A DNA stretch of 36,594 nt from RGIG5579 sp045543495. GTDB lineage: Bacteria; Bacillota; Clostridia; Oscillospirales; SIG627. The position numbers and the translations under genes were made by a program. Positions 6,964 to 15,854 of this stretch are shown here, piece by piece; position 1 is the first letter of the stretch; each line of letters starts with the position of its first letter. The stretch lies in the NCBI GenBank assembly GCA_045543495.1, contig JAZQMO010000061.1:1-36594 (forward strand), read 5' to 3'. The notes under the pieces were generated by a model. It made no database searches. It was not told the DNA's origin and saw only the letters and a program-made list of their open reading frames with translations.

Positions 6964-8379
6964 ATGAGTTATTTTGAAGAGCTTTCCGCTCTTGTTGACA
7001 AGCGGAAGGAGGAATGGTGCTCCTTGAGCGATCGGATCTGGGAATACGCCGAATCCCGCTTTCGGGAGTTTCGCTCCGTAGAGGATCAGATCGAGATCAT
7101 GAAGGGCCACGGCTTTTCCATTACGGAAAATGTATCCGATGCCAAAACCGCTTTCATCGCCCAGTGGGGCAAGGGAAAGCCCGTCATCGGCTTTTTGGGA
7201 GAGTATGATGCTCTCAGCGGTCTGTCTCAAAAGGCAGACTGTACCACCCAAACCCCTCTTGTTCCCGATGGGGACGGCCACGGCTGCGGCCATCACCTTT
7301 TGGGGGTAGGTAACCTTGCGGCTGTGGTGGCGCTGAAGGAGTATATGGAACAAGAGGGAATGGAGGGAACCGTGCGCTATTACGGCTGCCCCGCCGAGGA
7401 AAATGCAGGCGGCAAGGCCTTTATGGTACGGGACGGCGTGTTTGACGATTGCGATTTCTGCCTCACCTGGCACGCCGCCGCCACAAACTATGTCAATACC
7501 ACGGGGTGCCTTGCCAATTTCCGTGTGTTCTTTACCTTCCACGGCAGAAGCTCCCACGCCGCCAGCAATCCCCATTTGGGCAGAAGCGCTTTGGATGCGG
7601 TGGAATTGATGAATGTGGGCGTGAACTATATGCGTGAGCATATGATCGATCAGGCCAGAATCCACTACGCCGTTACCAATACAGGCGGCACCGCTCCCAA
7701 TGTGGTGCAGGCTGAGGCACAGGTGCTGTACGCCATCCGTGCTCCCAAGGTCACTCAGGTCAAGGAGCTTTACGAGAGGGTTTGCAACATTGCCCGAGGC
7801 GCCGCTCTGATGACCGAGACCGAGGTGGAGATCCGCCACGTGGCCGCTTATTCCGACTACATCGGAAACGATGTGATGCAGGAGCTTTTGCGCAAGAACA
7901 TCAACCGCTTCCTTCCCATTGAGTATACCGAAGAGGAGCTTGATTACGCCAAAGGCTTCCAGGCCGTTTTGGGCGATCTGGACCGTCAGGCCTTGGAGAG
8001 AAATGCGAAAAAGTATGCAGGAAAGGACTACAAGGCCCTTTTGGATCAGCCTATGTGGAATTTTCTGGCTCCCGATGTGGCCAGCCGAGGCTCCTCCGAT
8101 GTGGGCGATGTCAGCTGGGTCACTCCCACGGCGTGGTTCCACATTGCCACCTGGGCGGCAGGAACCCCCGGCCATAACTGGAAGGTGGTGGCACAGGGCA
8201 AATCCTCCCTTGCTCATAAGGGTATGATGGTGGCCGCCAAGGTGCTTGCCATCACCGCCATGGATATGATGAAAAATCCCGACCTGATCCGAAAGGCCCG
8301 AGAGGACTGGGAAGAAAAGAGAGAAGGGGAGACCTACCCCGGCGCTCTGCCTCCCGATGCCAAGCCTGAGATCTGGTAA
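6964..8379 (+). CDS. AbgB-like M20 family amidohydrolase
   Basis: A 471-residue peptidase M20/amidohydrolase, close in length to E. coli AbgB (about 480), a subunit of p-aminobenzoyl-glutamate hydrolase. Metal-site motifs are in order: GEYDALSG, GHGCGHHLLGVG, and CPAEENAGGKAFM with the catalytic and bridging glutamates. The dimerisation domain starts at HGRSSHAA, and the last metal ligand is expected in the C-terminal stretch around PGHNWK and AHKGM. AbgB family members cleave amide-linked amino acids from aromatic or peptide-like substrates; the substrate here is unknown. AAAGGAG sits six bases before the ATG. No AbgA partner lies nearby, so it may act as a homomeric enzyme. A strong terminator follows. 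Confidence 0.88.
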   Translation: MSYFEELSALVDKRKEEWCSLSDRIWEYAESRFREFRSVEDQIEIMKGHGFSITENVSDAKTAFIAQWGKGKPVIGFLGEYDALSGLSQKADCTTQTPLVPDGDGHGCGHHLLGVGNLAAVVALKEYMEQEGMEGTVRYYGCPAEENAGGKAFMVRDGVFDDCDFCLTWHAAATNYVNTTGCLANFRVFFTFHGRSSHAASNPHLGRSALDAVELMNVGVNYMREHMIDQARIHYAVTNTGGTAPNVVQAEAQVLYAIRAPKVTQVKELYERVCNIARGAALMTETEVEIRHVAAYSDYIGNDVMQELLRKNINRFLPIEYTEEELDYAKGFQAVLGDLDRQALERNAKKYAGKDYKALLDQPMWNFLAPDVASRGSSDVGDVSWVTPTAWFHIATWAAGTPGHNWKVVAQGKSSLAHKGMMVAAKVLAITAMDMMKNPDLIRKAREDWEEKREGETYPGALPPDAKPEIW

Positions 8380-8391
8380 AAAATCAAGACA

Positions 8392-8436
8392 AAATTGAGG
8401 CGCACCGTGTAAGGCGGTGTGCCTCAATTTTTTTTT
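8392..8436 (+). terminator. Intrinsic terminator of the abgB-like gene
   Basis: A 16-base stem (AAATTGAGGCGCACCG with its complement, one G-T pair) and a 7-base loop, ending in nine T. Confidence 0.95.
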
Positions 8437-8488
8437 GATAAAAAACAATAAAAAAGGGAAAGAAACTTTACTTTTTTCCGCAGCTTTC

Positions 8489-8517
8489 TTGCAATTTGCT
8501 CCTCGGCGTGGTAAGAT
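8489..8517 (+). promoter_or_regulatory. Predicted promoter of the PHP metallohydrolase operon
   Basis: TTGCAA (8489-8494), a 17-base spacer and TAAGAT (8512-8517), between the abgB terminator and the first paralogue. Confidence 0.6.
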
Positions 8518-8548
8518 AAGAAAAAACAATTCGGAGGCTTGTGTCAGG

Positions 8549-10462
8549 ATGAAACTGGATAAAACAAAAATCGAATCCTTCGTGGGAAATATCGTTCCCC
8601 TTCGTCTTCAGGGAGCGACCCCCTATGGGCTGGATGCCATCTCTTGGCGTTTGGAGGGCGATTGCGTAAAGCTTCGTGCCTTTACTCCCGAAACGCCCAA
8701 TATCGGCTGGTACGGCGACGTTGCTCCCTTTACCGACGGCGTTCTTGTAACGCTCTTAAACCCCGGCGAGGCTAAGGTGATCGCCACCTGCGAGGGAAAG
8801 GAATATACCTGTGATATCTTCGTTCGGAACATGAAGAAGGCCTCCTCCGACGATGAAATGAATTATTATGTGGGCGATATGCACCTGCATACCTCCACCG
8901 CCTGCTCCAAGCCCAACGGCCGTGAGTTTTTTGCCAATCAGCGTGCCGAGGGCTCCTGTGCCGAGGCTCTTTCCATGATGCACGACGAGGGGAGACTGGA
9001 TACCACCGTGGTGGCGGATCACGCCTGCTATGTCAACCGCAAGGAGTTTTTCCGCGGCTTTGCCGATGCCGAGGATATCTGCGGAGACGATCTGATCGTC
9101 TTCCCCGGTGTGGAGGGCGAGGTGATTCAGGTCGAGAAAGACCGCTTCGGAATCCCCCGCACCAATTCCGGTGAGATCGTGATCCACAATGCCGATGAAT
9201 GGGCCTGTGTTCATTCCTTTGATGATTTTTTGAAGATTGTCGGCCAAAGCCCCTTTGCCTTCTGTACCTTGGCTCATCCCCATTTCTTCAGCATCCGCAC
9301 CCGTGGCCACGGTAACTTTTCTCTCCGCCGCAACAATACCCCCCGTTTTCAAAAGCTGATTCGCTATGTGGAAATGGGAGACGGCACCGACCGTGGCGGA
9401 AACCTGATCCACGAAAATCAGTACAGCGAGGCGCTGGATAACGGCTTCCACGTTTCCACCACCTGCTCCAGTGACTCCCATTCCCTCTGCTGGGGCTACG
9501 AAAGAATCCCCGGTAAGACCATTGTAATGGCACCCGAAAAGAGCCGCGAGGCGTTTTTGGATGCCTTCCTGTCCTGCCGTGCCTACGCCTCCACCACGGG
9601 AAATGTGAAGATCCGCTATTCTGTCAACGGGCACCACGCTCCCGCTACCCTGCCTTGGAGCACCCGCTATCGCTTCCATTGCGACATTTCCTATTTCTAC
9701 GAGGATCCCACCACCAAGGTTGTGGGCGCCGAGCTGATTTCCGACGGCGGCGTACCCGTAATGGAATTGAACCTTGAGGATTACTCCTCCTTTGATTTTG
9801 AATATGAATCCAAAACCGCTTCCTGGTTCTATCTGCGCTTCTGGGATATTCAGGGCAGAAGAACCTGGTCGGTTCCCATCTGGACGGGCCGCGAGCCCGC
9901 CTGGCCCGATACCAGCCGTCTGGAGCCCATCTCAAAGGAGGGCTTTACCGTGCTGGAGGAAAAGAGCGGCAAGGATGCCTCCGTTTTGGTGAATAACGAT
10001 CCCTTCTCGCCTTGGAAGAGCGAGGGCGAGACCGCCGGCCTCCTTTTGGATATGAAGGAGAAAAAGAGCATCCGTGGCTTGGGCGTATACCCCCGCATCC
10101 TTTACGGCCCTCACATTCAGGCCACGGGCAAGGCTCCCAATCAGTTCCTTGCCGAGTTCCCCTTCCACTATCGCATCAGCACAAGCGTCGACGGTGAGAA
10201 GTATAAGAAGATGGCCGAGGGCGTCCTCCGCTCCTATTCGGAGGAGGAGATCGTTCCCTTCGCATTCCACGAGGCAAGATTTATCCGTCTTGAGATCCTC
10301 TCCACCATCGGCAAAAACTGCAAGAGATCCGAATTTCGTCACGCCAAGATCGCCATTGCGGAACTAACTCCCTTCACCCGTGCGGAAAAGGCGCACATGC
10401 GTTCCTACTTTGACGAGAAAATGGCAGAAACAAATAATTACCTTTTGGAAGAAAAGGAGTAA
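8549..10462 (+). CDS. PHP-fold metallohydrolase, CehA/McbA-like, with discoidin-like C-terminus (paralogue 1)
   Basis: A 637-residue protein. Residues 1 to about 95 form a small beta-rich domain (SFVGNIVPLRLQG, later GEAKVIATCEGK) that resembles a bacterial Ig-like fold. A PHP-type hydrolase domain follows with its metal ligands in order: GDMHLHTST, VADHACYVN, FPGVEGEV, LAHPHFF and SSDSHSL. From about residue 355 comes a second beta domain (VKIRYSVNGHHAPATLP), then from about 475 an F5/8 type C-like domain (STSVDGEKYKKMAEG, ARFIRLEIL). The CehA/McbA family includes carbaryl-type ester or amide hydrolases; the substrate here is unknown. There is no signal peptide. GGAGG lies 12 bases before the ATG, a loose fit. 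It is the first of three coupled paralogues. Confidence 0.8.
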   Translation: MKLDKTKIESFVGNIVPLRLQGATPYGLDAISWRLEGDCVKLRAFTPETPNIGWYGDVAPFTDGVLVTLLNPGEAKVIATCEGKEYTCDIFVRNMKKASSDDEMNYYVGDMHLHTSTACSKPNGREFFANQRAEGSCAEALSMMHDEGRLDTTVVADHACYVNRKEFFRGFADAEDICGDDLIVFPGVEGEVIQVEKDRFGIPRTNSGEIVIHNADEWACVHSFDDFLKIVGQSPFAFCTLAHPHFFSIRTRGHGNFSLRRNNTPRFQKLIRYVEMGDGTDRGGNLIHENQYSEALDNGFHVSTTCSSDSHSLCWGYERIPGKTIVMAPEKSREAFLDAFLSCRAYASTTGNVKIRYSVNGHHAPATLPWSTRYRFHCDISYFYEDPTTKVVGAELISDGGVPVMELNLEDYSSFDFEYESKTASWFYLRFWDIQGRRTWSVPIWTGREPAWPDTSRLEPISKEGFTVLEEKSGKDASVLVNNDPFSPWKSEGETAGLLLDMKEKKSIRGLGVYPRILYGPHIQATGKAPNQFLAEFPFHYRISTSVDGEKYKKMAEGVLRSYSEEEIVPFAFHEARFIRLEILSTIGKNCKRSEFRHAKIAIAELTPFTRAEKAHMRSYFDEKMAETNNYLLEEKE

Positions 10463-10466
10463 CAAT

Positions 10467-12362
10467 ATGATTCGTTTATCTCATTCCTGTATCGATTCCT
10501 TCTGCGGAGATGTGGTTCCCCTTCGCCTTTTGGGGGTAGAGGAATTCGGTATGGAGGACATTACCTGGACCCTTGAGGGGGACTGTGTCCGTATGAAGAC
10601 CTTTACCGGCCCTTCGGAAAACTTTGCCGATGACGGCGAATTTACCGACGGTGTCCTTCTGACTCTCCTGTTCCCCGGTGAGGCCAAAATCATTTGCACC
10701 TACAAGGGGATCCGTCACACCTGTCTGATCGTTGTCCGTGAAAGAAAGAGCGTCAGCTCCGAGGAGGCGGTCAATTTCTATTTGGGTGATATGCATCTGC
10801 ATACCTCCACCGCCTGCGGCAAGAAAAATGCCAGAGAGGTTTTGACCTGTCGTCTCGACGGCTCCACTCCCCACATTCCCGTAGAGCAGATGCGGGAGGA
10901 GGGAATCTTGGGGATGCACGTCATCAGTGACCACTCCGACCTTTTGAACCGCAAGGAATTCTTCCGCGGCTTTTTGGCTGCCGAGGAATCGGGAAAGACC
11001 CTTTCCTCCTTTGCCGGCAGTGAATGTGATATTTACGGCTTTGAAAAGGATCGCTACGGCGTTATCAAAAACAATGCCAACGAGGTGGTCTGCATCAATG
11101 CGGATACTTTTGTTCCCGCCGATTCCTATCGGGAATTTTTGGATGGCTATTCCAAGTGCCCCCATATGGTGTGCGTTTTGGCACACCCGCAGTTCTACGG
11201 TCACAACACCATGGGCAAGGGCGATTTCTGCCTGTTTAAGAACTGCACCGCCCGCTTCCGTCAGATGATCAGAGGTGTGGAGCTTGGGGACGGCACCGAC
11301 CGAGGCGGAAACCTCTTCCACGAGTATGTGTACTCCGCCGCACTGGACAGCGGCTTTCACGTTTCCACCACCTGCGGCAGCGATTCTCACGGCCCCGTTT
11401 GGGGATATGAAAGGATCCCCGGCGCCACCGTCTTTATGACGGCGGAAAACACCAAAGAGGCGTATTATGATGCCCTCTTAAACTGCCGCTTCTACGCCAG
11501 CTTCTCGGGCAATGTGAAGCTTCGCTATTCCGTCAACGGCCACGTGGCGCCCGCCACCCTGCCCCTTACCAACCGCTATCATTTCCAAGGCGAGATCTCT
11601 TATTTTTATGACGATCCCGAAACCGTTATCGTGGGAGGAGAGGTCATTTCCAACGGCGGTGTGACGGTGAAGGAGCTTGATTTTGAAGATTTCTCCACCT
11701 TTGATTTTACCTTGGAATCCGATACCTCCTCCTGGTACTACCTGCGACTTTGGGACAAAGAGGGAAGAAAGACCTGGTCGGTTCCCGTTTGGACAGGTCG
11801 TGAGCCGTATTTTGTTCACAATGACGATTTAGAGCCCCTTCCCAAAAAGGGCGTGACCGTTACCGATGAGGTAAGCGGTGAGGATGCCGATATTCTCCTG
11901 TGTGACGATCCCTTCCGTGGCTGGACCGCCAAGGGTGAGACCGCAAGCCTCCTTCTGGATCTGAAGGAAGAGACCCTGATCTGCGGCCTCGGGCATTACA
12001 ACCGAGTTCTCATCGGCAAGCAAATGAAGGAGGTGGGCCCTCTGCCCAAATTCTTCCTTGCGCAAATGCCCTTCCGCTACGCCGTTTCCACCTCCCTCTG
12101 CGGCAAGGATTTTTCCAAGGTGGCCGAGGGCGTGTTCCGCACCTGTGCGGGAGAGGAGATCATCCGTCTGCCCAAGCACACGGCTCGCTTTATCCGCTTT
12201 GAGGTGCTTGCCACCGCAGGCAAAAACAGCCGCAGAGCAGAGTTTATGTCTGCCCCCGTTACCTTGGGTGAATTGACCGTTTACCGCAAGTATGAAAAGA
12301 AGGAAATGCGAGACTTTTTTGTAGATCGCATTGAGAACCACGAGAATTATCTGCTGAAATAA
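10467..12362 (+). CDS. PHP-fold metallohydrolase, CehA/McbA-like, with discoidin-like C-terminus (paralogue 2)
   Basis: A 631-residue paralogue of its neighbours with the same domain order. Metal ligands are all kept: GDMHLHTST, ISDHSDLLN, FAGSECDI (the glutamate is conserved although its surroundings differ), LAHPQFY and GSDSHGP. The C-terminal domain carries STSLCGKDFSKVAEG and ARFIRFEVLAT, typical of the discoidin end strands. It starts four bases after paralogue 1, with AAGGAG overlapping the preceding stop, so translation is probably coupled. It diverges from the other two most clearly in the stretch between the second and third metal motifs, where a different substrate pocket may lie. 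Confidence 0.8.
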   Translation: MIRLSHSCIDSFCGDVVPLRLLGVEEFGMEDITWTLEGDCVRMKTFTGPSENFADDGEFTDGVLLTLLFPGEAKIICTYKGIRHTCLIVVRERKSVSSEEAVNFYLGDMHLHTSTACGKKNAREVLTCRLDGSTPHIPVEQMREEGILGMHVISDHSDLLNRKEFFRGFLAAEESGKTLSSFAGSECDIYGFEKDRYGVIKNNANEVVCINADTFVPADSYREFLDGYSKCPHMVCVLAHPQFYGHNTMGKGDFCLFKNCTARFRQMIRGVELGDGTDRGGNLFHEYVYSAALDSGFHVSTTCGSDSHGPVWGYERIPGATVFMTAENTKEAYYDALLNCRFYASFSGNVKLRYSVNGHVAPATLPLTNRYHFQGEISYFYDDPETVIVGGEVISNGGVTVKELDFEDFSTFDFTLESDTSSWYYLRLWDKEGRKTWSVPVWTGREPYFVHNDDLEPLPKKGVTVTDEVSGEDADILLCDDPFRGWTAKGETASLLLDLKEETLICGLGHYNRVLIGKQMKEVGPLPKFFLAQMPFRYAVSTSLCGKDFSKVAEGVFRTCAGEEIIRLPKHTARFIRFEVLATAGKNSRRAEFMSAPVTLGELTVYRKYEKKEMRDFFVDRIENHENYLLK

Positions 12363-12378
12363 AAGGAGACAAAACCGT

Positions 12379-14190
12379 ATGAACTATCAGTTATCCCGTG
12401 AAAGCATCACCTCCTTTGTGGGAGATGTCTTGCCCCTTCGCCTTCAGGGCTTTGAAAATCCCCTGAATCAGGAGGGAATCACCTGGCGCACCGAGGGAGA
12501 CAGCATTCTCCTTCGCACCTTCTCCGGCTTTTCCGACGGCGTTCTCATCACCTTCCTTGCCCCCGGCGAGGCCAAGGTGATCGCCACCTTTGAAGAACAG
12601 GATTATGTATGCCAAATCAAGGTGGAGGAAAGAATTGCCGCCAAGAGCGACGATAAAATGAATTACTATGTGGGTGATATGCACATTCATACCACCAATG
12701 CCTGCAGTCAGGGCAACGGCCGTCAGATCGTGTTGACCCGCTCCGACAATTCCGCTCCCCTCAAGACCATTGCTATGATGCGGGATGACAAGCTGCTTGA
12801 TTTCACCGTTATTTCCGACCACGCCGGATATCTTAACGACCGTGAATTCTTCCGTGGCTTTGCCGATGCCGAGGATGCAGGCCCCATGGACCTGATCGTG
12901 TTCCCCGGCTGTGAGGGCGAGATCAGCTGCTATGAGAAGGATCGCTTTGGCTTGGTGCATAAGAATTCGGGCGAGATCGTCTGTGTCAACGCCGCCGCCT
13001 ACGGTGGCTTCTCCTCTTGGGGCACCTTTATGAAGGAGTATGAAAAATCCCCCTTCACCGTTGCCACCCTGGCACACCCTCAGATCATCGGCCATTCCTT
13101 CAACGGTGTGTGGAATTTTGAGTTGGATCGCAACAATTCCCCCCGCTTCCGTCAGATGATCAAATTGGTGGAAATGGGAGACGGCACCGACCGCTCCAGC
13201 AACCTGATCCACGAGTGTATTTATACCAAGGCGCTGGATAACGGCTTCCGTGTTTCCACCACCTGCTCCAGCGATTCTCACGGCCCCGTCTGGACCTACG
13301 ATCGTATCCCCGGCAAGACCATTGTAATGGCCCCCGAAAAGAGCAAGGGCGCCTTTTTGGATGCCCTTTTGAACAACCGTGTGTACGCCTCTATGACAGG
13401 CAATGTCAAGGTTCGCTATTCCGTTAACGGCCACGTGGCGCCCGCCACCCTGCCCCTTGCCCGAGCCTATGAATTCTCCGTGGATCTGTCCTATTTCTAC
13501 GAGGATCCCACCACCGAGATCGTCAAGTGTCAGCTGATCTCCAACGGCGGCCTTCCCGTGGTGGAAATGGATGTAACGGGAAAGAGCCACTTTACATTGC
13601 AGACCCGCTCCGATACTTCCTCTTGGTATTTCTTGCGCCTTGTGGACTCTCAGGGCAGAAAGACCTGGTCCTGCCCCGTTTGGACGGGCAGAGAGCCCAT
13701 TGTGGATACGGGAATCAATCTGCATCCCCTTTCCTCCGAGGGATTTTCCGTGGTGGAGGAAACAAGCGGCAAGGATGCCTCCGTGTTGATGTGCGGCGAT
13801 CCTATGAACGAGTGGATCAGCGAGGGCGAGACCGCCTCCATCCTCATTGATATGAAGGAGCCTCAGCCCGTTTTTGCACTGGGGCATTACCCCCGAATCG
13901 TGGTTCGCAAGAACTATCCCAAGGAACTTCTCCTCAGCCACGTAACCAAGGAGTATCCTTATCACTATGTGATCTCCACCAGCCTTGACGGTGAAACCTT
14001 TACCCGCCGTGCCGAGGGCGCCTTCCGCAATTACGGCGGTGAGGAGATCGTTCGCTTTGACCGTGTGAAGGCTCGGTTCGTCCGTCTTGAGATCCTTTCC
14101 ACCGTGGGCAAATTCAGCGAGCGGGCTCATTATGCCGATGCCAAGGTTGCCATGGGCGAGATCACCCTCTTTGACCGCAACACAAAATAA
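12379..14190 (+). CDS. PHP-fold metallohydrolase, CehA/McbA-like, with discoidin-like C-terminus (paralogue 3)
   Basis: A 603-residue third paralogue, slightly shorter, mainly in the N-terminal domain and at the C-terminus. Metal motifs: GDMHIHTTN, ISDHAGYLN, FPGCEGEI, LAHPQII and SSDSHGP. The later part has VKVRYSVNGHVAPATLP and, in the discoidin-like domain, STSLDGETFTRRAEG with ARFVRLEILST. AAAGGAG precedes the ATG, 16 bases after paralogue 2. The operon ends here at a strong terminator. Strongest similarity by eye is to paralogue 1 in the hydrolase domain. The family fits a metal-dependent hydrolase; substrate and partner remain unknown. Confidence 0.8.
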   Translation: MNYQLSRESITSFVGDVLPLRLQGFENPLNQEGITWRTEGDSILLRTFSGFSDGVLITFLAPGEAKVIATFEEQDYVCQIKVEERIAAKSDDKMNYYVGDMHIHTTNACSQGNGRQIVLTRSDNSAPLKTIAMMRDDKLLDFTVISDHAGYLNDREFFRGFADAEDAGPMDLIVFPGCEGEISCYEKDRFGLVHKNSGEIVCVNAAAYGGFSSWGTFMKEYEKSPFTVATLAHPQIIGHSFNGVWNFELDRNNSPRFRQMIKLVEMGDGTDRSSNLIHECIYTKALDNGFRVSTTCSSDSHGPVWTYDRIPGKTIVMAPEKSKGAFLDALLNNRVYASMTGNVKVRYSVNGHVAPATLPLARAYEFSVDLSYFYEDPTTEIVKCQLISNGGLPVVEMDVTGKSHFTLQTRSDTSSWYFLRLVDSQGRKTWSCPVWTGREPIVDTGINLHPLSSEGFSVVEETSGKDASVLMCGDPMNEWISEGETASILIDMKEPQPVFALGHYPRIVVRKNYPKELLLSHVTKEYPYHYVISTSLDGETFTRRAEGAFRNYGGEEIVRFDRVKARFVRLEILSTVGKFSERAHYADAKVAMGEITLFDRNTK

Positions 14191-14208
14191 ACGCTTTCAA
14201 AACCTCTT

Positions 14209-14236
14209 GGAGCACCTGCGAAGGTGCTCCTTTTTT
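14209..14236 (+). terminator. Intrinsic terminator of the PHP operon
   Basis: Arms GGAGCACCT and AGGTGCTCC around loop GCGA, followed by six T. Confidence 0.95.
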
Positions 14237-14287
14237 GTATGCTTTCTTCTCCCTTTGGAAATACTAATCCAAAAAATGAGGTGGAAT

Positions 14288-15124
14288 ATGAAACAGCGTG
14301 CTTGGGATTATGCTCGGATCGGTCTGGGAGCCCTTTGTCTTGCGGTGGCGATCCAGCTTTTTTTGGTGCCCGCCCGCTTTACCACAGGGGGCGCAGGAGG
14401 GATCGCCACGGTGCTGTATCACTTTTTCGGGATTCCCGTTTTCCTCACGGTGTCGGGGGTCAACCTCCTTCTTGTGCTCTTGGGTCTGCGCTTCTTGCCC
14501 CCTGCCTTTCTGTGGAGAAATCTGTGGGGAATGGCGGCGCTGTCTCTGTTTTTATCCCTCATACCGTCCCGCCTTGCCCTGTCTGAGGATCCCTTGATCT
14601 GCGCCCTGTTCGGCGGTGCCTTGGAGGGGATCGGCGTGGGTCTTGTGATGCGGCGTGACGGCTCCACCGGCGGCACCGATTTTGCCGCCCTCATTCTCCA
14701 TCATCTCTTTCCCGCCTACGGCCCCGCCTTTTGGGTGCTTCTCATCGATACGGGTATCATCAGCCTTGCGATCCTCTCCTTTCGGGCTTGGGAGCTGTTT
14801 TTCTATTCCCTTTTGGCCCTTTTTGTTTCGGGGCGGGTGATGGATCGGGTGCTGGTGCAGGGGGATGCGGCAAAATCCCTTTTGATCATTTCTCAAAAAA
14901 GTGACGAGGTGCAAAAGGCAGTTACGGTTCACCTTCAGCGTGGGGCCACCCTCTTTCCCTGCTACGGTGCTTGGGAAAAGAGGGCGGGGGAGAGCGTTTT
15001 GTGCGTGGTAAAAAACGCCTTTGTTCCCAAGGTGCTTTCGGAGGTCAAGCGGATCGACCCCGCCGCCTTTGTGGTCATCTCCCACGTGCACCGTGTCCAC
15101 GGAGAGGGCTTTCGCCAATTCTGA
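14288..15124 (+). CDS. YitT family membrane protein (DUF161/DUF2179)
   Basis: A 278-residue membrane protein. About five or six hydrophobic segments fill residues 10-190, with the family motif FTTGGAGGIATVLYH after the first, and GGALEGIGVGLVMRRDGSTGGTD in the middle. The last ~85 residues are soluble and match DUF2179 (VTVHLQRGATLFPCYGAW, SEVKRIDPAAFVVISHVHRVHGEGF). The family is widespread in Bacillota; its function is poorly known. The ATG at 14288 is preferred because GAGGTGG lies in front; an ATG four codons earlier is possible. Downstream no terminator is evident before the next promoter. Confidence 0.85.
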   Translation: MKQRAWDYARIGLGALCLAVAIQLFLVPARFTTGGAGGIATVLYHFFGIPVFLTVSGVNLLLVLLGLRFLPPAFLWRNLWGMAALSLFLSLIPSRLALSEDPLICALFGGALEGIGVGLVMRRDGSTGGTDFAALILHHLFPAYGPAFWVLLIDTGIISLAILSFRAWELFFYSLLALFVSGRVMDRVLVQGDAAKSLLIISQKSDEVQKAVTVHLQRGATLFPCYGAWEKRAGESVLCVVKNAFVPKVLSEVKRIDPAAFVVISHVHRVHGEGFRQF

Positions 15125-15149
15125 ATTCGGCAAAATTCTCCCCGATGCC

Positions 15150-15178
15150 TTTACTATGCCCCGTTTTTATGCTATACT
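15150..15178 (+). promoter_or_regulatory. Predicted promoter of the phosphatase/MBL pair
   Basis: TTTACT (15150-15155), a 17-base spacer and TATACT (15173-15178), 28 bases before the ATG. Confidence 0.6.
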
Positions 15179-15206
15179 TTTTATGTCTTAAAAAGGGGGA
15201 CTTGCT

Positions 15207-15854
15207 ATGAAAAAAACACGGATTTTTTTGATTCGCCACGGTCAGTCCATTGGGAATCTGAATCAGGCCTTTTTGGGTCATACAGATCTGGATCTGAGCG
15301 AAATGGGCTATTATCAGGCCGAAAGAGTGGGCGAATACTTAAAAGGGATCCCCGCTGATCGCATTTATTCCAGCGACCTTATGAGGGCGTATCACACCGC
15401 CTGCCCCGCCGCCCGCCTCCAAGGGCTTCCCATTACCAAAAAGGAGCAACTGCGAGAAATTTTCGCAGGGGAGTGGGAGGGAAAGCGCTTTTTGGATCTG
15501 GAGCGGGACTATCCCGAAAGCTATCATATCTGGTGCCGCAATACTGCCCTTGCCCATCCCGACGGGGGCGAAAAAGTCACCTGTCTCGCCGAGCGTTTTT
15601 CGGCCTGTGTCAAGGCCATTGCCGAGGAAAATGAGGGCAAGACCGTTTTGATCTTTGCCCATGCCACCCCCATTCGCATTATGGCCTGTCTCTGGAGCGG
15701 CAGAGGCTTGAAGGATCTGGAAGAGACCCCTTGGCCTCCCAATGTGTCCGTCACCGAGGGAGCGTATGAAAACGGCGAATTTTCCCTTGTTTCCTACGGC
15801 TATTGCGGCTTTCTCGATGCGGAGCACACCACCCGTCAGGAGGATGAAGCGTAA
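15207..15854 (+). CDS. Histidine phosphatase family protein (phosphoglycerate mutase-like)
   Basis: A 215-residue protein of the histidine phosphatase superfamily. The N-terminal LIRHGQS contains the phosphorylated histidine (residue 11) and RHG arginine. Other catalytic parts are SSDLMRAYHTA, the acid in REIFAGEWEG near residue 90, and the second histidine in IFAHATPIR. Small cytoplasmic members dephosphorylate sugar phosphates, cofactors such as alpha-ribazole phosphate, or act broadly; the substrate is not clear here. A GGGGGA ribosome site precedes the ATG. Its stop codon directly abuts the start of the MBL-fold gene, so the pair is co-translated. Confidence 0.88.
   Translation: MKKTRIFLIRHGQSIGNLNQAFLGHTDLDLSEMGYYQAERVGEYLKGIPADRIYSSDLMRAYHTACPAARLQGLPITKKEQLREIFAGEWEGKRFLDLERDYPESYHIWCRNTALAHPDGGEKVTCLAERFSACVKAIAEENEGKTVLIFAHATPIRIMACLWSGRGLKDLEETPWPPNVSVTEGAYENGEFSLVSYGYCGFLDAEHTTRQEDEA

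Noticed and set aside
6853..8529. Long minus-strand frame opposite the abgB-like gene
   Set aside because: It is the antisense of a well-supported gene with high-GC third positions; composition is low-complexity (G, H, L-rich) and no motif or start site is seen.
12391..14130. Long minus-strand frame opposite PHP paralogue 3
   Set aside because: Antisense shadow; similar shadows lie opposite paralogues 1 and 2, with no ribosome site.
8549..14190. PHP proteins as histidinol phosphatases or DNA polymerase PHP subunits
   Set aside because: Length, flanking beta domains and the discoidin-like end do not fit either; the CehA/McbA-type pattern fits better.
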